From: Streptomyces sp. Act143
GTDB taxonomy: Bacteria > Actinomycetota > Actinomycetes > Streptomycetales > Streptomycetaceae
Length of the DNA: 64,000 nucleotides
Assembly (NCBI RefSeq): GCF_003143935.1
Contig: NZ_QFRX01000001.1
Location: forward strand, 5,835,816 to 5,899,815
Reading direction: 5' to 3'
Below the pieces are notes generated by a model. It ran no database searches. It saw nothing but the letters and a program-made list of their open reading frames with translations, and was not told the origin of the DNA. Positions 22,750-33,008 of this stretch are shown in pieces. A program made the translations under genes and the position numbers. The stretch's first letter is position 1; each line of letters begins with the position of its first letter.

Positions 22750-23479
22750 TGCTCTCCTAGCAGGCGGTCGAGCAGGCCCTTCGAGTCCTGAGGGGTCAGG
22801 GCCTGTGTCCGCAGCATCGCATACTTGCGCGCCAGCCTGGACACCTCGTCCGCGTCCGAGACCCATTGGCTGCCGCGTTGCGACTCGGTGTACGCGAGGT
22901 GCTGGTGGTCCGGGGTTTCGAGGAGCGTGAAGGGCCCGTTCATACCGGCGTGAGAGGGGCTGTCGAGAGGCAGGAACTGCAAGGTGATGCAGGGGAGTTC
23001 GGCGGACTCCCGCAGGTGCCGGACCTGATCGAGACGGGTCGCCGGTCCACCGATCATCATGTGCAGCACCGGCTCCCAGACCACGAAGCTCAGCGTCGGC
23101 GGGCTCTTGCGGCATAGGCCCGCGTCTGGAGCAGGCCCGGCAGCACCGCGTTGTCGTACCAGGACAACGCGATCGCCTCCCGCTCATGCTCCATATAGAG
23201 CTCGGCCCACATCGGGAACTGGTCGATCTCCGGCAGGTTGGCCACCCCCGCCGGAAGCACCCCCTTGGTGTCCAGGATCTCGTCCAACAGGCCCGCCAGA
23301 TCCGGCTTCAGGGCTCGCCGGCCCTGCTCGATCGACGCGATCGTCTCCTCGTCCAGCCCGACGAGGGTGCCCAGCGCACCCTGGGTGTAGCCCGCGGAGC
23401 GCCTCGCCGCGCCCAGTTGCTTGCCCAGCATCTTCATCGAGGTCAGGTTCTTCGGCCGCGGCGGCTTCTTCGCGCTCAT
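22746..23479 (-). pseudogene. DUF5753 (Scr1-type) HTH regulator broken by an internal deletion and frameshift
   Basis: The 5' part (23479-23090) gives an XRE helix-turn-helix, LGKQLGAARRSAGYTQGALG and DEETIASIEQGRRALKPD, then the start of DUF5753 up to NAVLPGLLQTRAYA before a stop. The 3' part (to 22746) continues in another frame with KSPPTLSFVVWEPVLHMMIG and ends RKYAMLRTQALTPQDSKGLL. About 30 residues normally between AYA and PPTLSF are missing, so the lesion is a deletion of a length not divisible by three, near 23100-23112, rather than one miscalled base. The N-terminal DNA-binding part could still be made as a 129-residue fragment. Confidence 0.82.
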
Positions 23480-23523
23480 GCTGGTCTCAATCCCCCGGGC
23501 CCACGTACGTCACCGGGTGGGAG

Positions 23524-23546
23524 CCCGTACAAAAAATCTGTACGGG
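23524..23546. promoter_or_regulatory. inverted repeat between the broken regulator and the ATPase gene
   Basis: CCCGTAC (23524-23530) and GTACGGG (23540-23546) are perfect inverse complements separated by nine A/T-rich bases. It lies in the 88-base divergent region, 45 bases from the regulator start and 22 from the ATPase start, a typical place for an operator of the adjacent helix-turn-helix protein. Confidence 0.45.
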
Positions 23547-23567
23547 TTCACTCGGTGATCCACCGTA

Positions 23568-24011
23568 GTGACTCTGCGCGACATTCGTCCCGTGAATGAG
23601 GAAAGCCAACTTCCCTGTCAGCGGGACCAGTTCTACGCCCGGGACCGCCGATCCGTGCCTGCTGCCAGGAAGTTGGTGCGGTGGGCGCTGTTCTACTGGG
23701 GGCTCGGTGACTGGGAGCGGGGCGAGGACGTGTCGCTGTGTGTGAGCGAGCTCGCGACCAACGCCCTGCTGCACGGGGCACCGCCGGGGCGGGGGTTCCT
23801 GCTGCGGGTGCGGTACGACGGGGCCGTGGTGCGGGTGGAGGTGCACGACAGCGGGGGCGGGGAGCCATGTGTGCCGGACTGCGCGGATGAGGGCGGGCGC
23901 GGGCTGTTGCTCGTGAGCGCGCTCGCCGACAAGTGGGGGGTGGGACAGCGGGACCCCGGCAAGGTGGTGTGGTGCGAGTTCGTCCACCCTGCCGGGGCCC
24001 CGCTCAGTTAG
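23568..24011 (+). CDS. anti-sigma-like GHKL ATPase
   Basis: A 147-residue HATPase_c protein of the RsbW/SpoIIAB type. The N-box is VSELATNALLHG and the G1 region VEVHDSGGGEP; GGRGLLLVSALADKWGV forms the G2 and lid. Such kinases in Streptomyces cluster with DUF397 and DUF5753 genes and are thought to act in signalling rather than as true anti-sigma factors. GTG 23568 is used, but the in-frame GTG 23592 (NEESQLPCQRDQFYARDR) may be the real start; neither has a clear ribosome-binding site. It is divergent from the broken regulator. Confidence 0.82.
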   Translation: MTLRDIRPVNEESQLPCQRDQFYARDRRSVPAARKLVRWALFYWGLGDWERGEDVSLCVSELATNALLHGAPPGRGFLLRVRYDGAVVRVEVHDSGGGEPCVPDCADEGGRGLLLVSALADKWGVGQRDPGKVVWCEFVHPAGAPLS

Positions 24012-25430
24012 CTACGCGCAGTTGTGCGCCCCGCTCGTGCTCGACGCCACCACCACGTCCGCGCCGCCGAGGGCGGTGATGTGGAGGGCGTTGACCGTCA
24101 GGCCGGTCGGGGTTTCGGTCTGTTCGTTGACCACCAGTTTGGCGGTGGGGCCGAGGTCGATGGAGTAGTTGGGGATGTTCGGGACCGTGACCGGGGTCCC
24201 GGCGATCGTGAGTTTCAGGTCCGTCGTGCCGGTGCTCGCCTCGCAGGTGCTCTTCGAGGTGGCCGTCACGCCCGTCGCCGCCACGACCGGGAGGCCGGGG
24301 AGGCCCAGACTGACCTTCGCCAGGCTCGACTTGGCCGTCGTACCGCTCGGGCCGGTCGTGGTGGTGACGTCGGCGCACAGGGCGTCCGCCGTCAGGACCA
24401 GGGCGCTGATGTTCTGGGTGCAGGGCGGGGCGGCCGTCTTCGTGTCCGCGGTGCGGACCTCGCCGGTGTCGGGGGTGGGCGCGATGACGACCGGGAGGAC
24501 CAGGACGGGGACGGTGGCCGAGAGGCCGTACGCCCGGCCCGTGACGTACTGGAGTTTCAGCTCGGCCGTGGCCTCGGACGCCTTGTACGCCTCGTCGCCC
24601 GCGAACGCCGCCTTCACCGGAACCGTCGCCGTGTCCGTCAGCGGCTGCGCGACCTTCTCGATCGTGCAGGACGCCTTGCCCTCGGCAGACGTCTTCGCCT
24701 TGCAGGTCTGGTTCGCGCCCAGGGTGAGTGTGACCTCGCGGTCGGCGACCGGGGTGCCGGACTCCTTCTCCTTGAGCGTCGCCGACAGGGCGGCCGGGGA
24801 GCCGTTGGAGAGGGTCGCCGGGCCGTCGTAGGTGAGGGCCGTGTCCTTCTGGACCGGCGGTTCCGGGTCGCCGGGGCCGCCCGGTCCGCCGTCGCAGCCG
24901 TTGGTGCTGGTGATGAACTTCTCGCCGTACTCACCCGGGTACGGCGTCAGGACCTTGCCCTCCAGTTCGATGTCCTGGTGGACGCCGTTGAGTTCCTGCT
25001 CGTAGTGCAGGTGCGGGCCGGTGACGTTGCCGGTGCTGCCGACCGTGCCGATCAGCTGGCCCTGCCGGACCTGGGCGCCGTCGGGGATCTCGTAGGTGGC
25101 GAGGTGCATGTACTCGGTGATCCAGCCGTCGCCGTGGTCGATCCGGATGTACTGGCCACCGCCGCCGGGCTGGTTGTGCCGGGTCGCGGTGCCCGCGGCC
25201 GAGGCGAGCACCGGCGAACCGGGGGTCGCCCTGCCGTCGGAGCGGATGAAGTCCAGGACGTTTCCGTGGCCCGGGTAGGTCGAGTACGTCCACTGGGACT
25301 GGCACTCGAAGGGGGCCAGGAAGGCCGGTTTGGCCAGCGGGGCCGGTTCGTCGGCGGCCGCTGCCGTGGTCGGTACCGCCAGGGCCAGTGCCGTGAGCAG
25401 GCCCGTCAGTAATCTGTTGCGCTTCCTCAT
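24012..25430 (-). CDS. secreted M23 peptidase with Ig-like and choice-of-anchor P-type C-terminus
   Basis: A 472-residue exported protein. A signal peptide (RKRNRLLTGLLTALALAV to AAAADEP) precedes an M23/LytM domain with GHGNVLDF, DHGDGWITEYMHL and the zinc-ligand pair in GPHLHYE; such domains cut or bind peptidoglycan. From TALTYDGPATLSNGSPAALS on, an Ig-like repeat and a choice-of-anchor P-type domain (about 290 residues) closely match the C-terminus of the next gene upstream. ATG 25430 has GGGGGA seven bases before it and was preferred to GTG 25451, which overlaps the upstream stop. Confidence 0.85.
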   Translation of the reverse strand: MRKRNRLLTGLLTALALAVPTTAAAADEPAPLAKPAFLAPFECQSQWTYSTYPGHGNVLDFIRSDGRATPGSPVLASAAGTATRHNQPGGGGQYIRIDHGDGWITEYMHLATYEIPDGAQVRQGQLIGTVGSTGNVTGPHLHYEQELNGVHQDIELEGKVLTPYPGEYGEKFITSTNGCDGGPGGPGDPEPPVQKDTALTYDGPATLSNGSPAALSATLKEKESGTPVADREVTLTLGANQTCKAKTSAEGKASCTIEKVAQPLTDTATVPVKAAFAGDEAYKASEATAELKLQYVTGRAYGLSATVPVLVLPVVIAPTPDTGEVRTADTKTAAPPCTQNISALVLTADALCADVTTTTGPSGTTAKSSLAKVSLGLPGLPVVAATGVTATSKSTCEASTGTTDLKLTIAGTPVTVPNIPNYSIDLGPTAKLVVNEQTETPTGLTVNALHITALGGADVVVASSTSGAHNCA

Positions 25431-25447
25431 CGTGAACGTCCCCCGTT

Positions 25448-27541
25448 TCACGCGCAGTTGTAGGCGTCGCTCGCGGCCGACGCGATGGTCACGTCCACAC
25501 CGCCCGCCGCCGTCAGGTGCGCCGCGTTGACCGTGATGCCGTTCGCCGTCTTGATCTGCTCGTTGATCACGAGCTTGGCGGCGGGGCCCAGGTCGATCGC
25601 GTAGTTCGGCAGGTCACCGACGTCGACCGGGGTGCCGGCGATCGTCAGCTTCAGGTCGGCGGTGCCGGTGGTGGCCGTGCAGCTGCCGGTCGCGGTCGCC
25701 GTGACACCGGAGAGGGCGACCACCGGCAGGCCGGGCAGGCCGATCCGGGCGTCCTCGACGGTCGCGGTCGAGGTCGCGCTGCTCGGGCCGATCTTCGTCT
25801 CCACCTTCGCGCAGAGGGTGTCGGCCGACAGCACCAGCAGGTTGATCGGTGCGGCGCAGGCGGGGGCCACCGTCTTGGCGTCCGCCGCGCGGACCGTGCC
25901 GGTGTCCGGGGTGGGGGCGATGCCGATCGGCAGGGCGAGGACGGGGATGTGGGCGGAGAGGCCGTACGCCCGGCCGGTGACGTACTGGAGCTTCACCTCG
26001 GCGGTGGCTTCGGACGCCTTGTACGCCTCGTCGCCCGCGAACGTCGCCTTCACCGGGACTGTCGCCGCGGCGCTGAGCGGCTGGGCGACCTTGTCGATCG
26101 TGCAACTCGCCTTGCCCTGCGCGTCCGTGTTCGCCTTGCAGGTCTGCAGGGCGTCCGTCGGGCCGAGGGTGAGGGTGACCTCGCGGTCGGCGACCGGGGT
26201 GCCGGCGTCCTTCTCCTTGAGGGTGGCCGACAGGGTCGCCGGGGAGCCGTTGGAGACGGTCGCCGGGCCGTCGTACGTCAGGGCCGTGTCCCTCTGGACC
26301 GGGGGCTGGGTGCCGCCCTGGCCCACGTCGAGGAGGTCGTTGTCGAGATCGAGGGTGATACCGCCGTACGTCTCCTTGTTGGGGTCGTCCGCGGTCGGGC
26401 CGTCGTACTGCTTGACCCGCTGGTGGTTCGCCCACAGGTCGGCCGGGATCGCCCGGTCCTCGGTCGTCGCCACCTCGTCCCAGCGGGCGAAGTTGATGAC
26501 GTCGGGCAGGACGTAGCCGCCGCTGTTCGCCGCGACCAGGTCGGTGGCGAGGGAGGAGGCGCTGCCGTAGGCGCCGGAGCGGTAGCCCAGTTCGTGGATC
26601 GTGTTGGTCCAGGACTGCAGGAAGGCGAGGACCTTTTCCCTGCCGGAGTTGTAGTGCTCCATGTTGTAGTAGAGGACCGAGCCCGCCGGGAGGCCGTAGT
26701 TCTGGGCCTGCGCGACGGCGTCCCGGGCCGAGGCCGCGCCCTCCGGGACCGGGTCGGTGATCGGCACGCAGTCACCGGTGCAGCTGCCCGAACCGGCCTC
26801 CGCCTGTGGGCCGACGTAGATCGGGATGAAGCGCCAGCCGTTGGTGTACTGCGTCTGCACCCACTCGGCGCTCGCCTGGTCCTTGCAGCCCGCGTTGACG
26901 CCGCCGATGTAGAACCCGATCGCGCCGTACGGTGATGCGGCCTTCCAGGCGTTCATCGTGGCGGTCGGCGGGGCGGCGCAGCGGTCGAAGCCCTTGCCCT
27001 GGTAGGAGGTGGCGTCGGCGGGGACGGCCTGGACGGAGACGCCGGGGGCCCTGGTGCCGGAGGTGGCGGCAGGCGTCGCCTCGGCCGCCGGAAGCCCGGC
27101 ACCGGTGAGGATGCGCTTGATCTCGTCGCGGTTCTCGCCGTAGGACGCGGTGACGGTGATGTCGTCGGCCGTCGCCCAGTAGGTGTGCGAGGTGCGGTTC
27201 TCCGCGACCCGCTCTTCGGACGAGCCGGCGCCCGGCTCCAGCACGAGCGCCTCGGTACGGCCCAGCACGTCGGCCGGGCAGTCCTGTTGCGTGGCCGGCT
27301 TGCCGAGGTAGACGGCGTGACGGTCGTAGCGGACGCAGGTGTCGGGGTGCTTGGTGAGGTCGACGACGTCCCAGTCGGCCGGGACGGTGAACGTGTGGCC
27401 CCGGTAGCTCACTTGGGTCGTGTCGGAGGCCGTTGCGGCCTGCACCGGGCTGCCCGGCGCGGTGACGGTGAGTGCGGTCGCGGCGGTGAACGCGAGCAGC
27501 GCGCCGCGGACTGAACGTATGGATCTGCGGTGAGTGTTGAT
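25448..27541 (-). CDS. secreted DUF1906 (glycoside hydrolase-like) protein with duplicated C-terminus; ATC start proposed
   Basis: About 697 residues if begun at an ATC codon (27541-27539). A normal signal peptide (NTHRRSIRSVRGALLAFTAA, then LTVTAPGSPVQAA) is encoded, but between the upstream in-frame stop (27574-27572) and GTG 27445 there is no ATG, GTG or TTG. GGGGGA lies five bases before the ATC. The body has DUF1906, a GH25-like fold (GKGFDRCAAPPTATMNAWK, IPIYVGPQ, YYNMEHYN, INFARWDEV), then the C-terminal module shared with the M23 gene. Using GTG 27445 would remove the export signal. Confidence 0.72.
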   Translation of the reverse strand: MNTHRRSIRSVRGALLAFTAATALTVTAPGSPVQAATASDTTQVSYRGHTFTVPADWDVVDLTKHPDTCVRYDRHAVYLGKPATQQDCPADVLGRTEALVLEPGAGSSEERVAENRTSHTYWATADDITVTASYGENRDEIKRILTGAGLPAAEATPAATSGTRAPGVSVQAVPADATSYQGKGFDRCAAPPTATMNAWKAASPYGAIGFYIGGVNAGCKDQASAEWVQTQYTNGWRFIPIYVGPQAEAGSGSCTGDCVPITDPVPEGAASARDAVAQAQNYGLPAGSVLYYNMEHYNSGREKVLAFLQSWTNTIHELGYRSGAYGSASSLATDLVAANSGGYVLPDVINFARWDEVATTEDRAIPADLWANHQRVKQYDGPTADDPNKETYGGITLDLDNDLLDVGQGGTQPPVQRDTALTYDGPATVSNGSPATLSATLKEKDAGTPVADREVTLTLGPTDALQTCKANTDAQGKASCTIDKVAQPLSAAATVPVKATFAGDEAYKASEATAEVKLQYVTGRAYGLSAHIPVLALPIGIAPTPDTGTVRAADAKTVAPACAAPINLLVLSADTLCAKVETKIGPSSATSTATVEDARIGLPGLPVVALSGVTATATGSCTATTGTADLKLTIAGTPVDVGDLPNYAIDLGPAAKLVINEQIKTANGITVNAAHLTAAGGVDVTIASAASDAYNCA

Positions 27542-27850
27542 GATTTCCCCCGTGGTGATGGCATCGGCTCATCCGGGCCGATGCGACTCGGAGTGACCAC
27601 GGGGAGCGTGACGGGGGTGTTGTGTATCGGTCAACGACACGGGGGTGCGGGGCGGGGCTAACCGGACGCCGTTACGGGCGAGTACGGCGCGGGGCGGTTT
27701 CGGAGCGCCGCCTTGATGTGTGCAAAGCGTGGTGTGGGGGGTTGGTGAAGCGCCGGGTCCCGTTCGGGCGCCGAGTGACCTGGTGCGGCGGGGGCGCACC
27801 AGGTCTTCACAGACGGCTCACAGCGGGAGTTGACCGGATGTGGGGGTCTT
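27542..27850. other. 309-bp interval between the DUF1906 gene and argS
   Basis: No gene is supported. It contains the argS terminator (27777-27805) and, toward the left end, the unmapped promoter of the DUF1906 gene. An imperfect dyad GGCATCGGCTCATCCGGGCCGATGC surrounds 27560-27584. No convincing -10/-35 pair was found. Confidence 0.5.
27777..27805 (-). terminator. argS terminator
   Basis: An 11-bp perfect stem (27777-27787 with 27795-27805) with a 7-base loop, about 46 bases past the argS stop codon. No U tract follows. Confidence 0.8.
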
Positions 27851-29614
<1,764 letters not shown>

Positions 29615-29707
29615 GGGGTGGGAGCCGTTCTCCTCGGGGTTGCTTAGACGGAGTCAGTATCCCACGGGGGGTAAAAGGGTTTTTGCGGCTGCGGGCCGGT
29701 GGGGGCT

Positions 29708-29731
29708 GGTCGCGCAGTTCCCCGCGCCCCT
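29708..29731 (+). repeat. dispersed 23-24 base repeat, copy 1
   Basis: GGTCGCGCAGTTCCCCGCG followed by CCCCT, in the argS-lysS divergent region. The 23 bases from GTCGCGCAG onward recur exactly at 41717-41739. The sequence is familiar as a very common Streptomyces intergenic repeat. GGCGGCTGCGCCGCC just after it forms a small hairpin. Confidence 0.85.
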
Positions 29732-29860
29732 GGAGGCGGCTGCGCCGCCTTCGGGCGCGTCCGCGAAAAGGCGTTTTCGTGCTTGCCGATGGAACTGGGA
29801 CAATGGCAACGCCAGCCGTAGACCGTACCGGCTGCTTCAGGAGAAAGAAGGACGTGCCCC

Positions 29861-31594
29861 GTGGCTCAGAGCACCGAGACCACCGACTGGGTCTCCCGTT
29901 TCGCGGATGAGGTCATCGAGGAGTCGGAGCGTCGGGCCCCGGGCAAACCGGTCGTCGTCGCGTCCGGGCTCTCCCCGTCCGGGCCCATCCACCTCGGCAA
30001 CCTGCGCGAGGTCATGACCCCGCACCTCGTCGCCGACGAGATCCGCCGCCGCGGTCACCAGGTGCGGCACCTGATCTCCTGGGACGACTACGACCGGTAC
30101 CGCAAGGTGCCCAAGGGCATCGCCGGGGTCGACGACTCGTGGGCCGAGCACATCGGCAAGCCGCTGACCTCCGTCCCGGCGCCGGCCGGGTCGACGTACC
30201 CGAACTGGGCCGAGCACTTCAAGGCCGCCATGGTCGAGGCGCTCGCCGAGCTGGGTGTGGAGTTCGACGGGATCAGCCAGACCGCGCAGTACACGGCGGG
30301 CACGTACCGCGAGCAGATCCTGCACGCCATGAAGCACCGCGCCGACATCGACGCGATCCTCGCCCAGTACCGGACGAAGAAGGCCCCGGCCAAGAAGCAG
30401 CAGCAGAAGCCTCTCGACGAGGCCGAACTGGAGGCCGCCGAGGGGTCCGGCGCGGCCGGTGAGGACGACGGGTCCTCCGGGTCGGCCGGGTACTTCCCGT
30501 ACAAGCCGTTCTGCGGCAACTGCGAGAAGGACCTGACGACGGTCACCTCGTACGACGACGACACCACCGAGCTGTCGTACACCTGCAACGAGTGCGGCTT
30601 CGCCGAGACCGTGCGGCTGAACGAGTTCAACCGCGGCAAGCTGGTCTGGAAGGTCGACTGGCCGATGCGGTGGGCGTACGAGGGTGTCGTCTTCGAGCCC
30701 AGCGGCGTCGACCACTCCTCGCCTGGGTCCTCCTTCCAGGTCGGCGGGCAGATCGTCGGGATCTTCGGCGGCAAGCAGCCCATCGGGCCCATGTACGCCT
30801 TCGTCGGCATCAGCGGCATGGCGAAGATGTCGTCCTCGCGCGGTGGCGTGCCCACCCCCGGTGACGCGCTCCAGATCATGGAGCCGCAGATCCTGCGCTG
30901 GCTCTACGCCCGCCGCAAGCCCAACCAGTCCTTCAAGATCGCCTTCGACCAGGAGATCCAGCGGCTCTACGACGAGTGGGACAAGCTGGACGCCAAGGTC
31001 GCGGACGGGTCCGCCCTCCCGGCCGACGTCGCCGCGCACTCGCGTGCGGTGCGTACGGCGGGCGGCGAGCTGCCGCGGACCGCGCGTCCGCTGCCGTACC
31101 GGACCCTCGCGTCCGTCGCCGACATCACCGCCGGGCACGAGGACCAGGCGCTGCGCATCCTCAGCGAGCTGGACCCGTCCGACCCGCTGTCGTCCCTGGA
31201 CGAGGCCCGTCCCCGGTACGACAAGGCCGAGGCCTGGATCAACACGCACGTCCCCGCCGACCAGCGGACCATCGTGCGCGAGGAGCCGGACGCCGAGCTG
31301 CTGAAGTCCCTCGACGAGGCGTCCCGGGAGTCCCTGCGGCTGCTGCTGGAGGGCCTTGAGGCGAACTGGTCGCTCGACGGGCTGACCCACCTCGTCTACG
31401 GCGTGCCCAAGGTGCAGGCCGGGTTCTCGGCCGACGCCACGCCCAAGGAGCTGCCGCCGGAGATCAAGACCGCCCAGCGGACGTTCTTCGCGCTGCTGTA
31501 CCACCTGCTGGTGGGCCGCGACACCGGCCCGCGGCTGCCCACGCTGCTGCTGGCGGTCGGGCAGGAGCGGGTGCGGAGTCTGCTCGGCGAGTAA
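29861..31594 (+). CDS. lysS: lysyl-tRNA synthetase, class I
   Basis: A 577-residue class I LysRS, the archaeal-type enzyme also used by Streptomyces. The HIGH motif is PSGPIHLGN (about residues 37-45) and the KMSKS loop is AKMSSSRGG (about 320). A zinc-ribbon insertion between them carries CGNC and CNECG (residues 217-246). It is unrelated to the class II enzyme of most bacteria. GTG 29861 follows AGGAGAAAGAAGGAC. An acidic linker at about 185-205 (EAAEGSGAAGEDDG) is variable. It ends at a bidirectional terminator. Confidence 0.95.
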   Translation: MAQSTETTDWVSRFADEVIEESERRAPGKPVVVASGLSPSGPIHLGNLREVMTPHLVADEIRRRGHQVRHLISWDDYDRYRKVPKGIAGVDDSWAEHIGKPLTSVPAPAGSTYPNWAEHFKAAMVEALAELGVEFDGISQTAQYTAGTYREQILHAMKHRADIDAILAQYRTKKAPAKKQQQKPLDEAELEAAEGSGAAGEDDGSSGSAGYFPYKPFCGNCEKDLTTVTSYDDDTTELSYTCNECGFAETVRLNEFNRGKLVWKVDWPMRWAYEGVVFEPSGVDHSSPGSSFQVGGQIVGIFGGKQPIGPMYAFVGISGMAKMSSSRGGVPTPGDALQIMEPQILRWLYARRKPNQSFKIAFDQEIQRLYDEWDKLDAKVADGSALPADVAAHSRAVRTAGGELPRTARPLPYRTLASVADITAGHEDQALRILSELDPSDPLSSLDEARPRYDKAEAWINTHVPADQRTIVREEPDAELLKSLDEASRESLRLLLEGLEANWSLDGLTHLVYGVPKVQAGFSADATPKELPPEIKTAQRTFFALLYHLLVGRDTGPRLPTLLLAVGQERVRSLLGE

Positions 31595-31616
31595 GCGGTA
31601 AGAGGTAATGCAGAAG

Positions 31617-31644
31617 GAAGGGGTCCTCTGGTGAGGGCCCCTTC
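31617..31644. terminator. bidirectional terminator between lysS and the DUF2637 gene
   Basis: A 12-bp stem (31617-31628 with 31633-31644; one G-U pair in one strand's RNA) with the 4-base loop TGGT. It lies 23 bases after lysS and 15 bases beyond the stop of the converging gene. Confidence 0.85.
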
Positions 31645-31658
31645 CCCATGTGTTCTCG

Positions 31659-32906
31659 TTACGCGATGTGGTCCTCTTCCAGCTCCGCGTTGTACCGGTT
31701 CGTGAAGCGGTTGACCATGCGCTTGGCCTCGTCCGGCGGGAGCACCAGGCTGAACTCGGCCTCCACGTTCTCGCTGAACTCACGCGGGGTGGGGTAGCCG
31801 GTGCCGCCTATCGACTTCTTGAAGACCTGGTAGTACGACTCCTCGTCCGGCTCGGGGGAGCCGCCGCCCTCGCCGAGTTCACGGGTGCGGTTGGGGGTCA
31901 CCGGGATGGGGAAGCTGCCGGTCTCCTCCGGAGAGGGCTCCTCGTACGTCGGCTGGTGCTGCTGCTGGTACTCCTCGGCCTGGAGCTGCTCCTCGTACCA
32001 CTGCTCGTACTGCTGCTGCGGGTCGTACGTGGGGTCGTAGCCGCCCTGGTACTCGATCTGCTGGGGGGCGTTGAACCAGGGGCTCTCGTCCGGCTCCGGC
32101 TGGTACTGCTCCTGAGCGGGCGCCGCCTGCTGCTGCGGGACGGGTGCCGCCTCGACGGCCCGCGGGGCGGGCGCGGGCGCCTCGACCTGGTGCGGGGCCG
32201 GAGGCAGCAGCGCGGGCTCGATGCCCGCAGCCGCCAGGCCCGCCGGGGCCGTCTCCGCCAGCGGCACGCCGTAGCGGGCCAGCCTCAGGGGCATCAGGGA
32301 CTCCACCGGGGCCTTGCGGCGCCAGGAGCGGCCGAAGCGGGAGCGCAGGCGGGCCTGGTAGACCAGGCGCTCCTGCTCCAGCTTGATGACCTGCTCGTAG
32401 GAGCGCAGCTCCCACAGCTTCATGCGGCGCCACAGCAGGAACGTGGGGACCGGCGAGAGCAGCCAGCGGGTGAGGCGGACGCCCTCCATGTGCTTGTCCG
32501 CCGTGATGTCGGCGATCCGGCCGATCGCGTGCCGGGCCGCCTCCACCGCGACCACGAAGAGGACCGGGATCACCGCGTGCATGCCCACGCCCAGCGGGTC
32601 CGGCCAGGCCGCCGCGCCGTTGAAGGCGATCGTGGCGGCGGTGAGGAGCCAGGCCGTCTGCCGGAGCAGCGGGAAGGGGATGCGGATCCACGTCAGCAGC
32701 AGATCCAGGGCCAGCAGGACACAGATGCCCGCGTCTATGCCGATCGGGAAGACGTAACTGAAGTTCCCGAAGCCCTTTTTGATGGCGAGTTCGCGGACTG
32801 CGGCGTACGAACCCGCGAAGCCGATGCCGGCGATGATCACTGCGCCGAACACGACCACGCCGATGAGAACGCGGTGCATCCGAGTCAGCTGCATTGGCGC
32901 GGCCAC
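31659..32906 (-). CDS. DUF2637 membrane protein (SpdB-like)
   Basis: A 415-residue protein with four transmembrane helices in its first 140 residues (VLIGVVVFGAVIIAGIGFAG, FPIGIDAGICVLLALDLLLT, TAWLLTAATIAFNGAA, HAVIPVLFVVAVEAARHAIG), the DUF2637 domain of Streptomyces plasmid-spread proteins. The cytoplasmic part is basic, then Gln/Pro/Glu-rich, and ends with a charged helix (PDEAKRMVNRFTNRYNAEL). Chromosomal copies are conserved, function unknown. GTG 32906 was chosen for its AGGGGAGGGG site 8 bases upstream; TTG 32942 would fall in a palindrome. It is monocistronic. Confidence 0.8.
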   Translation of the reverse strand: MAAPMQLTRMHRVLIGVVVFGAVIIAGIGFAGSYAAVRELAIKKGFGNFSYVFPIGIDAGICVLLALDLLLTWIRIPFPLLRQTAWLLTAATIAFNGAAAWPDPLGVGMHAVIPVLFVVAVEAARHAIGRIADITADKHMEGVRLTRWLLSPVPTFLLWRRMKLWELRSYEQVIKLEQERLVYQARLRSRFGRSWRRKAPVESLMPLRLARYGVPLAETAPAGLAAAGIEPALLPPAPHQVEAPAPAPRAVEAAPVPQQQAAPAQEQYQPEPDESPWFNAPQQIEYQGGYDPTYDPQQQYEQWYEEQLQAEEYQQQHQPTYEEPSPEETGSFPIPVTPNRTRELGEGGGSPEPDEESYYQVFKKSIGGTGYPTPREFSENVEAEFSLVLPPDEAKRMVNRFTNRYNAELEEDHIA

Positions 32907-32930
32907 CCGTACTCCCCTCCCCTTGCGTGT

Positions 32931-32944
32931 TGTTGCGCGCAACA
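32931..32944. promoter_or_regulatory. 14-base perfect palindrome upstream of the DUF2637 gene
   Basis: TGTTGCGCGCAACA is fully self-complementary and lies 25 bases before the chosen GTG start, where it would overlap the leader or promoter. It looks like a homodimer operator; the cognate regulator is unknown. Confidence 0.45.
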
Positions 32945-33008
32945 GAGTGGCACATGCGTGCGGCGCACGGGTGGCCGGTAGGGCTCGGCGGCCCTTTTCA
33001 GCGCTTCG

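Noticed and set aside
23100..23112. Sequencing error as the cause of the split regulator
   Set aside because: A single indel cannot account for the loss of about 30 residues of the DUF5753 domain; a real deletion is the simpler reading.
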